This document shows, one piece after another, positions 24,323 to 31,817 of a stretch of 64,000 nt of DNA. The notes under the pieces are model-generated. The model saw only the letters and a program-made list of their open reading frames with translations. It was not told where the DNA came from and made no database searches. This DNA comes from an uncultured Eubacteriales bacterium. GTDB taxonomy: Bacteria > Bacillota > Clostridia > Oscillospirales > Oscillospiraceae. The position numbers were made by a program, and so were the translations under genes. Positions within the stretch are counted from its first letter, which is position 1. The number at the start of each line of letters is the position of its first letter. The stretch is taken from the NCBI GenBank assembly GCA_934572535.1, contig CAKTLJ010000002.1:76965-140964 (forward strand). Direction: 5' to 3'.

Positions 24323-25141
24323 ATGCCGGTTCTGTATAAGCGCGGGCTGCTGGAGAGCACCCGCGTCACCATGCTCTCCCCGGAATACATATCCCCCAAC
24401 CCCGACCAACCACGCCGCTACTTCGAGCCAGACGGGCTGGCGGAGCTGGCGGACAGCATCCGCGCCCACGGCATCCTCCAGCCGCTCACCGTGCGCCGCA
24501 AGGGCGGCGGGCGGTACGAGCTGATCGCCGGGGAGCGCCGCCTGCGGGCGGCTGTGATCTGCGGCCTGCGGGAGGTCCCCTGCCTCATCATGGACGTGGA
24601 CCGGGAGAACTCCTGCCTGCTGGCCCTCATTGAAAACCTCCAGCGGCGGGACCTGGACTTCTGGGAGGAGGCCAAGGCCCTGGAGCGTCTGATCGGGGTC
24701 TACGGCCTGTCCCAGGAGGAGGCCGCCGCCAAGGTGGGCAAGTCCCAGTCGGCGGTGGCCAACAAGCTGCGGCTGCTCCGCCTGCCGCAGGAGGCCCTGG
24801 AGCTGCTGCGGAAGAACGGATTTTCCGAGCGACACGCCCGGACGCTGCTCCGCCTGCCCACGCCGGAGGTCCAGAAGGAGGTGGCCGCCCTGGCGGTCAA
24901 GGAGGGTTGGACCGTGGCGCGCACGGAGCAGTATGTGGACGAGCTGCTGCGGACCGACGTCCCGGCGAAGAAGACGAGGCGTCCCCTCTTCATCCGGGAT
25001 GTGCGCTTCTTCCTCAACACCCTGGACCACAGCCTGACCGTGATGCGCTCGGCCGGGGTGAACGCCCAGTGTCACCGGGCGGAGGAGGGGGACGACCTCC
25101 TGCTGACCATTCGCATTCCCAAGGCAAAGCCTCCTGTTTGA
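24323..25141 (+). CDS. noc: ParB-family nucleoid occlusion protein Noc
   Basis: A 272-residue ParB-like protein. It has the N-terminal ParB/CTPase region with the GERRLR box (IAGERRLRAA, about residues 70-79), the ENLQRRDL segment, and a helix-turn-helix (SQEEAAAKVGKSQSAVANKL). The Noc assignment rests on position before parA-parB and the divergence from the second ParB. Noc inhibits division over the nucleoid in Bacillus; here it could also be a second ParB. Start: ATG after GAAAGGAGGACGAGCC. Confidence 0.85.
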   Translation: MPVLYKRGLLESTRVTMLSPEYISPNPDQPRRYFEPDGLAELADSIRAHGILQPLTVRRKGGGRYELIAGERRLRAAVICGLREVPCLIMDVDRENSCLLALIENLQRRDLDFWEEAKALERLIGVYGLSQEEAAAKVGKSQSAVANKLRLLRLPQEALELLRKNGFSERHARTLLRLPTPEVQKEVAALAVKEGWTVARTEQYVDELLRTDVPAKKTRRPLFIRDVRFFLNTLDHSLTVMRSAGVNAQCHRAEEGDDLLLTIRIPKAKPPV

Positions 25142-25175
25142 AGCACAGTTTCCTTGCGCTTTCCCTTTCTTTCCT

Positions 25176-25208
25176 ATGGATGTTTCACGTGAAACATCCA
25201 TATTTTTT
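25176..25208 (+). other. parS site inside a terminator-like palindrome
   Basis: The 16-mer TGTTTCACGTGAAACA (25181-25196) is a perfect ParB-binding parS site. It is the core of a 26-base perfect palindrome (25176-25201), and TATTTTTT follows, so the transcript could fold into a terminator for noc. Confidence 0.95.
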
Positions 25209-25253
25209 ACCTTTGCCGCCGCGCGCGGCGGCGGAAATTCCTTCTCCGGCGTC

Positions 25254-25282
25254 TTGCCAAATACCCTTTGAATCGGTATAAT
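25254..25282 (+). promoter_or_regulatory. Promoter of the parA-parB operon
   Basis: TTGCCA, 17-base spacer, TATAAT (25277-25282). It rules out the in-frame start at 25268, which lies upstream of the transcription start. Confidence 0.85.
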
Positions 25283-25342
25283 AGAACTCCACCCTATATT
25301 TTGCGGGATTTTGCTGAACACGGGAAGAAGGGACGGATGACC

Positions 25343-26116
25343 ATGGCGAAAACCATAGCCTTTGTCAATCAAAAGGGCGGCGTGGGAAAGACCACCAGCT
25401 GCGTGAACCTTGGCGCCTGCCTCCGGGCGGCCGGGGCGCGGGTGATGGTCTGCGATTTCGACCCCCAGGGCAACGCCACCTCGGGCTTCGGCGTGGACAA
25501 GGGGGCGGTCTTCCCCACCGTCTACGACGTGCTCATCGGCGGCGCGCCGGTGGAAAACGCCATCGTGCACACCCCCTATGCCGACGTTCTCCCGGCCAAC
25601 AAGGCCCTGGCCGGGGCCTCGGTGGAGATGATCGCCATGGACCGGCGGGAGTACCTGCTGAAGGACGCCCTGGCCAAGGTGCAGGAGGACTATGACTTTG
25701 TGCTCATCGACTGCCCCCCTTCCCTGGAGCTGCTGACCCTCAACTGCCTGTGCGCCGCCGATGCGGTGCTGGTCCCCGTCCAGTGCGAGTATTACGCCCT
25801 GGAGGGACTCAGCGACCTGCTCTCCACGGTGCGCATCGTCAAGAGCCGCCTGAACCCCGCCATCCAGATGGAGGGGCTTCTGCTGACCATGTACGACGGC
25901 CGGACGAACCTGTCCATGCAGGTGGCCGAGGAGGTCAAGCGCCACTTCCCCGGAAAGGTCTTTGCCACCGTCATCCCCCGGAACGTCCGCCTGTCCGAGG
26001 CCCCCAGCCACGGCAAGCCCGTGAACGCCTATGACGGCGCCTCCCGCGGGTCGGTGGCCTATAAGCTGCTGGCCGAGGAGTTCCTCAAGCAAAATCCGTT
26101 GGAAAGGAAGGAATGA
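25343..26116 (+). CDS. parA: Chromosome partitioning ATPase ParA/Soj
   Basis: A 257-residue Walker ATPase that acts with ParB at parS sites in origin segregation. The deviant Walker A is KGGVGKTT (residues about 11-18), with FDPQGNAT and the LIDCPPSL Walker B. The ATG at 25343 has AAGGGA nine bases upstream and fits the typical MAKTIAFVNQKGG start; two earlier in-frame starts are less suitable. The stop is five bases before parB. Confidence 0.96.
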   Translation: MAKTIAFVNQKGGVGKTTSCVNLGACLRAAGARVMVCDFDPQGNATSGFGVDKGAVFPTVYDVLIGGAPVENAIVHTPYADVLPANKALAGASVEMIAMDRREYLLKDALAKVQEDYDFVLIDCPPSLELLTLNCLCAADAVLVPVQCEYYALEGLSDLLSTVRIVKSRLNPAIQMEGLLLTMYDGRTNLSMQVAEEVKRHFPGKVFATVIPRNVRLSEAPSHGKPVNAYDGASRGSVAYKLLAEEFLKQNPLERKE

Positions 26117-26120
26117 CAAA

Positions 26121-26993
26121 ATGGCCTTAGGAAGAGGGCTGGATGCGCTGCTGGGTGACAGCTCCCTGCACACCCAGGAGGGCGGCTCGGTGACCCTCCC
26201 CATCTCCCAGGTGGAGCCGGGCCTGAACCAGCCCAGAAAACACTTTGACGAGGACGCCCTGGCCGAGCTGTCCGCCTCCATCCGTCAGCACGGGGTCTTG
26301 CAGCCCCTGACGGTGCGTCGTCTGGCCAAGGGGAACTACCAGATCATCGCCGGGGAGCGCCGCTGGCGGGCCGCCCGGATGGCGGGGCTGACCGAAGTGC
26401 CCGCCATGATCATCGAGGCCGATGACCGAAAGGTCATGGAGCTGGGCCTCATCGAAAACCTCCAGCGGGAGGACCTGAACCCCATGGAGGAGGCGGCGGG
26501 CTACCGCACCCTCATCCGGGACTACGGCCTGACCCAGGAGGAAGCCGCCCGGCGGGTGAGCCGTTCCCGCCCGGCGGTGGCCAACGCCATGCGTCTGCTG
26601 GCCCTCCCGCAGGAGGTCCAGTGGCTCATTGAACAGGGCAACCTGTCCGCCGGACACGGACGCGCCCTCCTCTCCCTGCCCACGGCCGAGGCCCAGATCG
26701 CCTTCGCCGAGGAGATCATGGGAAGGGGCTGGTCCGTCCGGGAGACGGAGGAACGGGTGCGCCGGACGCTCCAGGAGGGGGACAGCCCCGCCCAGCCGAA
26801 GCCGGGACCCGACCCCCGCCGCACCTATTATAAGGAGGCGGCGCGGCAGCTCACCACCGGCCTGGGCCGGAAGGTGACGATCTCCCAGGGGAAGCAGAAG
26901 GGCAAGATCGCCCTGGAATACTACGATCAGGAGGATCTGGAGACCTTGATGAAGGCCTTGGAGACCCTCCCAGGAAGGGAGGCGGGACGTTGA
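26121..26993 (+). CDS. parB: Chromosome partitioning protein ParB/Spo0J
   Basis: A 290-residue CTP-dependent DNA clamp that loads at parS. The MALGRGLDALLGD opening is the ParA-contact region. The GERRWRAARMAGL box (about 80-92), ENLQREDLNPMEEA, a helix-turn-helix and a C-terminal dimerisation domain follow. GGAAGGAATG is the ribosome site. Two perfect parS sites lie at 25181 and 27524, flanking the operon. The stop overlaps the TTG start of the next gene. Confidence 0.96.
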   Translation: MALGRGLDALLGDSSLHTQEGGSVTLPISQVEPGLNQPRKHFDEDALAELSASIRQHGVLQPLTVRRLAKGNYQIIAGERRWRAARMAGLTEVPAMIIEADDRKVMELGLIENLQREDLNPMEEAAGYRTLIRDYGLTQEEAARRVSRSRPAVANAMRLLALPQEVQWLIEQGNLSAGHGRALLSLPTAEAQIAFAEEIMGRGWSVRETEERVRRTLQEGDSPAQPKPGPDPRRTYYKEAARQLTTGLGRKVTISQGKQKGKIALEYYDQEDLETLMKALETLPGREAGR

Positions 26994-27520
26994 ACCCCGA
27001 AGGATCCAAGCGGGCGGAGACCGCCGAAGCGGAGACCCCAGCCCAGCAAGCGCCCCAGCAGGACCCGAAGCCGCCCCGCGAGGAGCGGAGCAAGACGCGG
27101 CCGGTGACGGTCTATCTGGTCGGGCTGTTTGCGGTGGTGTTTCTCCTGCTGCTGCTGTCCTTCTTCATGCAGCAGCGCAACCAGCAGGCCCTGGAGGACC
27201 TGAACGAATCCGTGTCCGCCAGCCAGGACCTGACTGCCTTGCAGATGGACAAGCAGCGGCTGGAGTTTGAGCTGCAAAAGACCAAGGAGTCGCTGGCCCG
27301 GGCCGAGGAAAGCCTGGAAAAGCTGGAAAAGCAGGCCCAGGCCCTGGAATGGCTGCGCCAGATGGAGGCCGCGTCCCGCTCCTCCTACACGGGCCTGAAG
27401 ACCCTGGTGGAGCAGTTCGAGGAGGCCGACCTGGTGGAGTACCTGCCCACGGAGTCCGTGGTGGAGGGCGCGAGCGCCCCGGCGGACGTCTATCGGCGGC
27501 TTTACGCCATGATCTATTGA
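26990..27520 (+). CDS. Bitopic membrane protein with a coiled coil, function unknown
   Basis: A 176-residue protein not recognised as a named family. Residues 1-37 are cytoplasmic and rich in Glu, Pro and Lys; residues about 38-60 form one transmembrane segment (VYLVGLFAVVFLLLLLSFF); residues about 65-120 have heptad-like Leu/Lys/Glu repeats of a coiled coil; the last 55 residues may be globular. TTG start overlaps the parB stop, so it is likely cotranslated with ParB. Four bases after its stop lies the second parS. The topology resembles small division proteins such as DivIC, but length and motifs do not match. Confidence 0.75.
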   Translation: MNPEGSKRAETAEAETPAQQAPQQDPKPPREERSKTRPVTVYLVGLFAVVFLLLLLSFFMQQRNQQALEDLNESVSASQDLTALQMDKQRLEFELQKTKESLARAEESLEKLEKQAQALEWLRQMEAASRSSYTGLKTLVEQFEEADLVEYLPTESVVEGASAPADVYRRLYAMIY

Positions 27521-27523
27521 CTT

Positions 27524-27539
27524 TGTTTCACGTGAAACA
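27524..27539 (+). other. Second perfect parS site
   Basis: TGTTTCACGTGAAACA, identical to the site at 25181, located four bases after the stop of the preceding gene and 52 bases before serS. Confidence 0.97.
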
Positions 27540-27590
27540 CACAGGAGACGAGGAACCGTTCCTGTAATTTTTATCTATGAGGTGATAACC

Positions 27591-28880
27591 ATGCTGGACA
27601 TCAAACGCATCAAGGAAGATCCCGACAAGGTGAAGGCCGGTCTGCGCGCCAAGGAAGTCAACTGCGACGCGGAGGTCGATCGCATCCTGGCGCTGGACAA
27701 GGCGCGCCGCGACGCCATCTTTGCCACCGAGCAGATGAAGGCCGAGCAGAACAAGGTCTCCAAGACCATCCCCCAGATGAAGAAGGCCGGGGAGGACACC
27801 TCCCCCGTCTTTCAGCGCATGGGCGAGCTGAAGAACGAGATCGCCGCCAACGACGAGAAGCTGCGCGGCATCGAGGCCGAGTACCGCGCCCTGATGCTCT
27901 CCCTGCCCAACCTGCCCGACGAGGACCTGAAGCCCGGCGGCAAGGAGAACAACGAGCCGCTGCGCTACTTCGGCGAGCCGCACAAGTTCGACTTCGAGCC
28001 GAAGCATCACGTGGACCTGTGCACCGACCTGGGCTTCATCGACTACCCCCGGGGCGTGAAGCTGGCCGGTTCCGGCTTCTGGATGTACACCGGGATGGGT
28101 GCGCGGCTGGAGTGGGCGCTGCTGAACTACTTCATCGAGACCCACCTGGCCGACGGCTATGAGTTCATCCTGCCCCCCCACATGCTGGAGTACCAGTGCG
28201 GCGAGACCGCCGGTCAGTTCCCCAAGTTCGCCGACGAGGTCTACAAGATCCAGAACCCCACCGACGACCGCACCCACTACATGCTGCCCACCGCCGAGGC
28301 TGCCCTGGCCAGCATCTACCGCGACGAGATCCTCAGCGAGGCAGACCTGCCCAAGAAGCTCTTTGCCTACACCCCCTGCTTCCGCCGGGAGGCCGGTTCC
28401 GCCCGCGCCGAGGAGCGCGGCATGGTCCGCGGCCACCAGTTCAACAAGGTGGAGATGTTCCAGTTCACCCGCCCCGAGGACTCCAACGACGCCTTCGACG
28501 AGCTGGTCACCAAGGCAGAAAACCTGGTGAAGGGCCTGGGCTTCCACTTCCGCACCGTGAAGCTGGCCGCCGGGGACTGCTCCGCCTCCATGGCCCGGAC
28601 CTACGACATCGAGATCCAGATCCCCTCCATGCAGGGGTACAAGGAGGTCTCCTCCGTCTCCAACGCCCGGGACTACCAGGCCCGCCGCGGCAACATCCGC
28701 TTCCGCCGCGAGAGCACCGGCAAGCCCGAGTTCCTGCACACCCTGAACGGCTCCGGCCTGGCCACCAGCCGCATCTTCCCCGCCATGGTCGAGCAGAACC
28801 AGCTCGCGGACGGCTCCATCAAGGTGCCCGAGGTCCTGCAAAAGTACCTGGGCGGCCTCGAGGTCATCAGCAAGAAGTGA
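27591..28880 (+). CDS. serS: Seryl-tRNA synthetase
   Basis: A 429-residue class II synthetase. The N-terminal coiled-coil arm (about 30-105) that holds the long tRNA-Ser arm is present. Motif 2 is the FRREAGSARAEERGMVRGHQF-region Arg pair and motif 3 is GSGLATSR. ATG at 27591 follows GAGGTGATAACC; the upstream in-frame GTG is part of the ribosome site. No T-box leader fits in the 70-base gap, which contains parS. Confidence 0.97.
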   Translation: MLDIKRIKEDPDKVKAGLRAKEVNCDAEVDRILALDKARRDAIFATEQMKAEQNKVSKTIPQMKKAGEDTSPVFQRMGELKNEIAANDEKLRGIEAEYRALMLSLPNLPDEDLKPGGKENNEPLRYFGEPHKFDFEPKHHVDLCTDLGFIDYPRGVKLAGSGFWMYTGMGARLEWALLNYFIETHLADGYEFILPPHMLEYQCGETAGQFPKFADEVYKIQNPTDDRTHYMLPTAEAALASIYRDEILSEADLPKKLFAYTPCFRREAGSARAEERGMVRGHQFNKVEMFQFTRPEDSNDAFDELVTKAENLVKGLGFHFRTVKLAAGDCSASMARTYDIEIQIPSMQGYKEVSSVSNARDYQARRGNIRFRRESTGKPEFLHTLNGSGLATSRIFPAMVEQNQLADGSIKVPEVLQKYLGGLEVISKK

Positions 28881-28925
28881 GCGACAAGCGGTAAGATACA
28901 TATAAAAATAGAAAGGACGTGCACC

Positions 28926-29402
28926 ATGGCAGACGTAACCAAGAAGGCCCGGGGATTTTTCGCTGAATTCAGGGAATTCATCAACCGCGGCAACGTGATG
29001 GATATGGCGGTCGGTGTCATCATCGCCACCGCCTTCGGCAAGATCACCACCTCCCTGGTCAACGACGTGGTCATGCCCTCCATCGGCTATTTCTTCGGCG
29101 GCACCGACCTGTCCCAGCTGGACATCGTTCTCAAGCCCGAGGTCATCGACGCGGCCACCAAGGAGGTCCTGGAGCCCGCCGTGGCCATCGGCATCGGCAC
29201 CTTCCTGACCACCATCATCGACTTCCTGCTGGTGGCCCTGGTGGTCTTCTGCGTCATCAAGGCGATGAACGCGGCCAAGGACAAGATGGACGCCCTGAAG
29301 AAGAAGGAAGCCGAAGAGGAAGCCGAGGAAGCGGCCGAGCCCTCCGCAGAGGAAAAGCTCCTCGTGGAGATCCGCGACCTGCTGAAGGAGCAGAAAAAGT
29401 AA
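28926..29402 (+). CDS. mscL: Large-conductance mechanosensitive channel
   Basis: A 158-residue pentameric channel subunit that releases solutes on osmotic downshock. TM1 contains RGNVMDMAVGVIIATAFGK, the pore-lining segment, TM2 lies at about 90-112, and the C-terminal charged helix ends with KLLVEIRDLLKEQ. It is slightly longer than Escherichia coli MscL because of an acidic insertion before the last helix. AGGACGTGCACC precedes ATG. Confidence 0.96.
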   Translation: MADVTKKARGFFAEFREFINRGNVMDMAVGVIIATAFGKITTSLVNDVVMPSIGYFFGGTDLSQLDIVLKPEVIDAATKEVLEPAVAIGIGTFLTTIIDFLLVALVVFCVIKAMNAAKDKMDALKKKEAEEEAEEAAEPSAEEKLLVEIRDLLKEQKK

Positions 29403-29444
29403 ACAGCCGCTTCCCAACGAATACACACGAGAAGGAGAATCCCT

Positions 29445-29624
29445 ATGGAACCGGACAAGCGCCCCGAGGAGCCCATCCAGTCCCCTCTTCTGGAACAGAA
29501 GCAGGCGCGTAAGCCCACCAGCCGAGCCACCCGCATCAAGGCCTGGATCGGCGTGGCGGTCATGATCCTTCTGACCATTGGATATTTTTACGTGTTCTAT
29601 TCCGGACAGATCATCGGCTGGTGA
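29445..29624 (+). CDS. Small single-pass membrane protein (59 residues)
   Basis: A short gene with a clear GAAGGAG site seven bases before ATG at 29445. The product has a hydrophilic N-terminus with many Pro, Gln and Lys and one hydrophobic segment at about 34-50 (IGVAVMILLTIGYFYVF), ending in GQIIGW. It lies between mscL and rsmG with gaps of 42 and 9 bases and probably shares their transcript. It has no recognised family, and its function is unknown. Confidence 0.75.
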   Translation: MEPDKRPEEPIQSPLLEQKQARKPTSRATRIKAWIGVAVMILLTIGYFYVFYSGQIIGW

Positions 29625-29633
29625 GGTGAGAGT

Positions 29634-30353
29634 ATGACAGAAGAACAAAAGCAGGGGCTTCGGGTGGGCCTGACCCACCTGGGGCTCTCCCCCACGGAGC
29701 AGGCGGTGGAGCAGCTCAGCCGCTACTGCGACCTGCTCCTGGAAAAGAATCAGGTCATGAACCTGACCGCCATCACGGACCCGGACCAGGTGGTGACGCT
29801 CCACTTCCTGGACAGCGCCGCCCTCCTGCCCACCAAGGCGCTGACGGGCAAGAGGATCATCGACGTGGGCACCGGCGCGGGCTTCCCCGGCCTGGTGCTC
29901 AAGATCCTGGACCCCACCATCCAGCTGACCCTCCTGGACACCCTGGGCAAGCGAATGGACTGGCTGGAGGAAGTGGCCGGGGAGCTGGGCCTGGAGGGCA
30001 TCACCTTCTGCAAGGGCCGGGCGGAGGAGCTTTCCCACCGGAAGGAGCACCGCGACCAATACGACGCCGCCGTCTCCCGCGCCCTGGCCTCCATGCCCCT
30101 GCTGGCCGAGCTGTGTATGCCCTATGTCAAGCAGGGCGGGCTCTTCTTCGCCATGAAGAGCAACAAGACCGACGAGGAGATCCAGGCGGCCGAGCCCATC
30201 ATCGCCAAGCTGGGCGGAGAGAAGCCCTTTGTCATGGATTATCCGGTCCCCGGCACGGAGGTTTACCACCGGATCGTGGCGGTTTACAAGGGCGGGACCA
30301 CGCCCAAGGGCTACCCGCGGAAGTGGACGAAGATGAAAGAAGCAAATGCGTAG
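29634..30353 (+). CDS. rsmG: 16S rRNA (guanine-N7)-methyltransferase RsmG
   Basis: A 239-residue SAM-dependent enzyme that methylates G527 of 16S rRNA. The SAM motif IDVGTGAGFPG lies near residue 75, preceded by MNLTAITDPDQVVTLHFLDS, and SRALASMPLL follows. Normally it follows mnmG in the origin cluster; here it follows serS-mscL instead. ATG after GAGGTGAGAGT. Confidence 0.96.
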   Translation: MTEEQKQGLRVGLTHLGLSPTEQAVEQLSRYCDLLLEKNQVMNLTAITDPDQVVTLHFLDSAALLPTKALTGKRIIDVGTGAGFPGLVLKILDPTIQLTLLDTLGKRMDWLEEVAGELGLEGITFCKGRAEELSHRKEHRDQYDAAVSRALASMPLLAELCMPYVKQGGLFFAMKSNKTDEEIQAAEPIIAKLGGEKPFVMDYPVPGTEVYHRIVAVYKGGTTPKGYPRKWTKMKEANA

Positions 30354-30382
30354 TATTTTTTAGCATCTTTGCACAAAAATAG

Positions 30383-30411
30383 TTGCAACTTTCATGGAAA
30401 TATGCTAAACT
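30383..30411 (+). promoter_or_regulatory. Promoter of the MinD-like gene
   Basis: TTGCAA, 17-base spacer, TAAACT with TGC before it (extended -10). AGGAGG lies 14 bases downstream of the -10. Confidence 0.7.
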
Positions 30412-30432
30412 GGAGCAGAAGTTTCAGGAGGA

Positions 30433-31176
30433 ATGGCAGTGGGTACTGTAATCGTCATTACATCCGGAAAAGGCGGCACGGGGAAAACCTCCCTGACCGG
30501 CGGCGTAGGCGCCGCCCTGGCCCTGCGGGGACACAAGGTCCTCTGCATCGACGGGGACGTGGGCCTGCGCAACCTGGACATCACCCTTGGTATGGCCGAT
30601 GCCGCGCTGATGGACTTCAGCGACGTCATAGCCGGTCGCTGCGACCTGGACCGGGCCGTTGCCCCTCACCCGACTGTTTCAAACCTGTATTTGCTGACCG
30701 CGCCCTTGACCCTGCCGGAGGATTTCCCCGGCGAGGAGGGCTTCCGCCGCCTGCTGGAGCAGGCCAGGCGCCTGTATGACTACGTCCTCGTGGACTCCCC
30801 CGCCGGATTGGGAGACGGCTTCCGTCTGGCTGTCTGCGGGGCGGACCGGGCCATCGTGGTGGCGGTGAGCGATCCCTCTTCCCTCCGTGACGCCCAGCGG
30901 GTGGTCACCCAGCTCAGTCACATGGAAACCGTCCACCTGGTGGTCAACCGGGTCCGGGGGCGGCTCCTGCGGCGCATGGGGACCACCATCGACGACGCCA
31001 TGGACACCGCCGGGCTGCCCCTGCTGGGGCTGGTGCCGGAGGACCCCCAGGTGACGCTGGCGGCGGGAAGCGGCCGACCTCTGCTCCAGCTCTCGCAGAA
31101 GGGAGCGGCGCAGGCCTTTGGGAACATCGCCCGCCGGATCACCGGCGAGCAGGTGCCCCTCATGCGGATCCGGTGA
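30433..31176 (+). CDS. MinD/ParA-family ATPase
   Basis: A 247-residue Walker ATPase with deviant P loop SGKGGTGKTS (residues 11-20), CIDGDVGLRNLD (switch I, typical of MinD) and YDYVLVDSPAGLG (Walker B). MinD is the best match. However, the C-terminus (ARRITGEQVPLMRIR) does not show a clear amphipathic membrane-targeting helix, and no minC, minE or divIVA-linked gene is adjacent. AGGAGGA precedes ATG. The next gene is an altered methylglyoxal synthase homologue. Confidence 0.85.
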   Translation: MAVGTVIVITSGKGGTGKTSLTGGVGAALALRGHKVLCIDGDVGLRNLDITLGMADAALMDFSDVIAGRCDLDRAVAPHPTVSNLYLLTAPLTLPEDFPGEEGFRRLLEQARRLYDYVLVDSPAGLGDGFRLAVCGADRAIVVAVSDPSSLRDAQRVVTQLSHMETVHLVVNRVRGRLLRRMGTTIDDAMDTAGLPLLGLVPEDPQVTLAAGSGRPLLQLSQKGAAQAFGNIARRITGEQVPLMRIR

Positions 31177-31255
31177 GAAACGGGAGACATTCCTCGAGTT
31201 TAAGTCTGAGCGGGTCCGTCCTTCCGGACGGCGCGCAGCGAAAGGATGAGCCTGA

Positions 31256-31672
31256 ATGAATATCGCTTTGATGAGTCACGACCACAAGAAAGAGCTGATG
31301 GTCCAGTTCTGTATCGCTTACTGCGGCATCCTATCCAAGCATACAGTCTGCGCCACCAACACCACCGGCCGTCTCGTTGCGGAAGCCACCGGCTTGCCCG
31401 TCCGCCTGTTCCTGTCCCACGCCCACGGCGGCAGCCAGCAGATCGGCGCACGGATCGCCTACAACGAGATCGACATGGTCCTGTTCTTCTCCGACCCCCG
31501 GTCCAGCGACCTGGACCCGGACCTGAAGTACATCAACCAGATGTGCGATCAGTACAACATCCCCTTCGCCACCAACGTTGCCACCGCGGAGATCATCATC
31601 CACGGTCTGGAGCGCGGCGATCTGGACTGGAGAGAGATCATCAATCCCTCCATCAAGCCGGTCACCGTGTAA
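31256..31672 (+). CDS. mgsA: Methylglyoxal synthase homologue with a changed catalytic residue
   Basis: A 138-residue protein with the MgsA fold, which normally turns dihydroxyacetone phosphate into methylglyoxal. SHDHKKELM, NTTGRL, SDP and IPFATNVATAE match the family. The catalytic loop reads HGGSQQ (Ser60), whereas active enzymes known to me have GGDQQ, whose Asp is the catalytic base (Asp71 of Escherichia coli MgsA). The phosphate loop is TNTTG instead of TGTTG. The protein may be inactive in the standard reaction or have another role. AAAGGATGAG precedes ATG. Confidence 0.82.
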   Translation: MNIALMSHDHKKELMVQFCIAYCGILSKHTVCATNTTGRLVAEATGLPVRLFLSHAHGGSQQIGARIAYNEIDMVLFFSDPRSSDLDPDLKYINQMCDQYNIPFATNVATAEIIIHGLERGDLDWREIINPSIKPVTV

Positions 31673-31691
31673 ACCGATACAGCCTGAAAGC

Positions 31692-31737
31692 AAAAATGCG
31701 TCCTCGTTCCGGAAATCAGGGACGAAGACGCATTTTT
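31692..31737 (+). terminator. Terminator after the mgsA-like gene
   Basis: AAAAATGCGTC pairs with GACGCATTTTT and a second arm (TCGTTCC / GGGACGA) extends the stem, giving about 18 pairs with one mismatch; T-rich end included. Confidence 0.85.
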
Positions 31738-31817
31738 AATGACGCGCCCCACCGGGCAGGCCGCCGGACCGGCGGGACCTGCCGCCCCTGAAATCAAGAA
31801 GAAAGCGAGGTCCTAGT

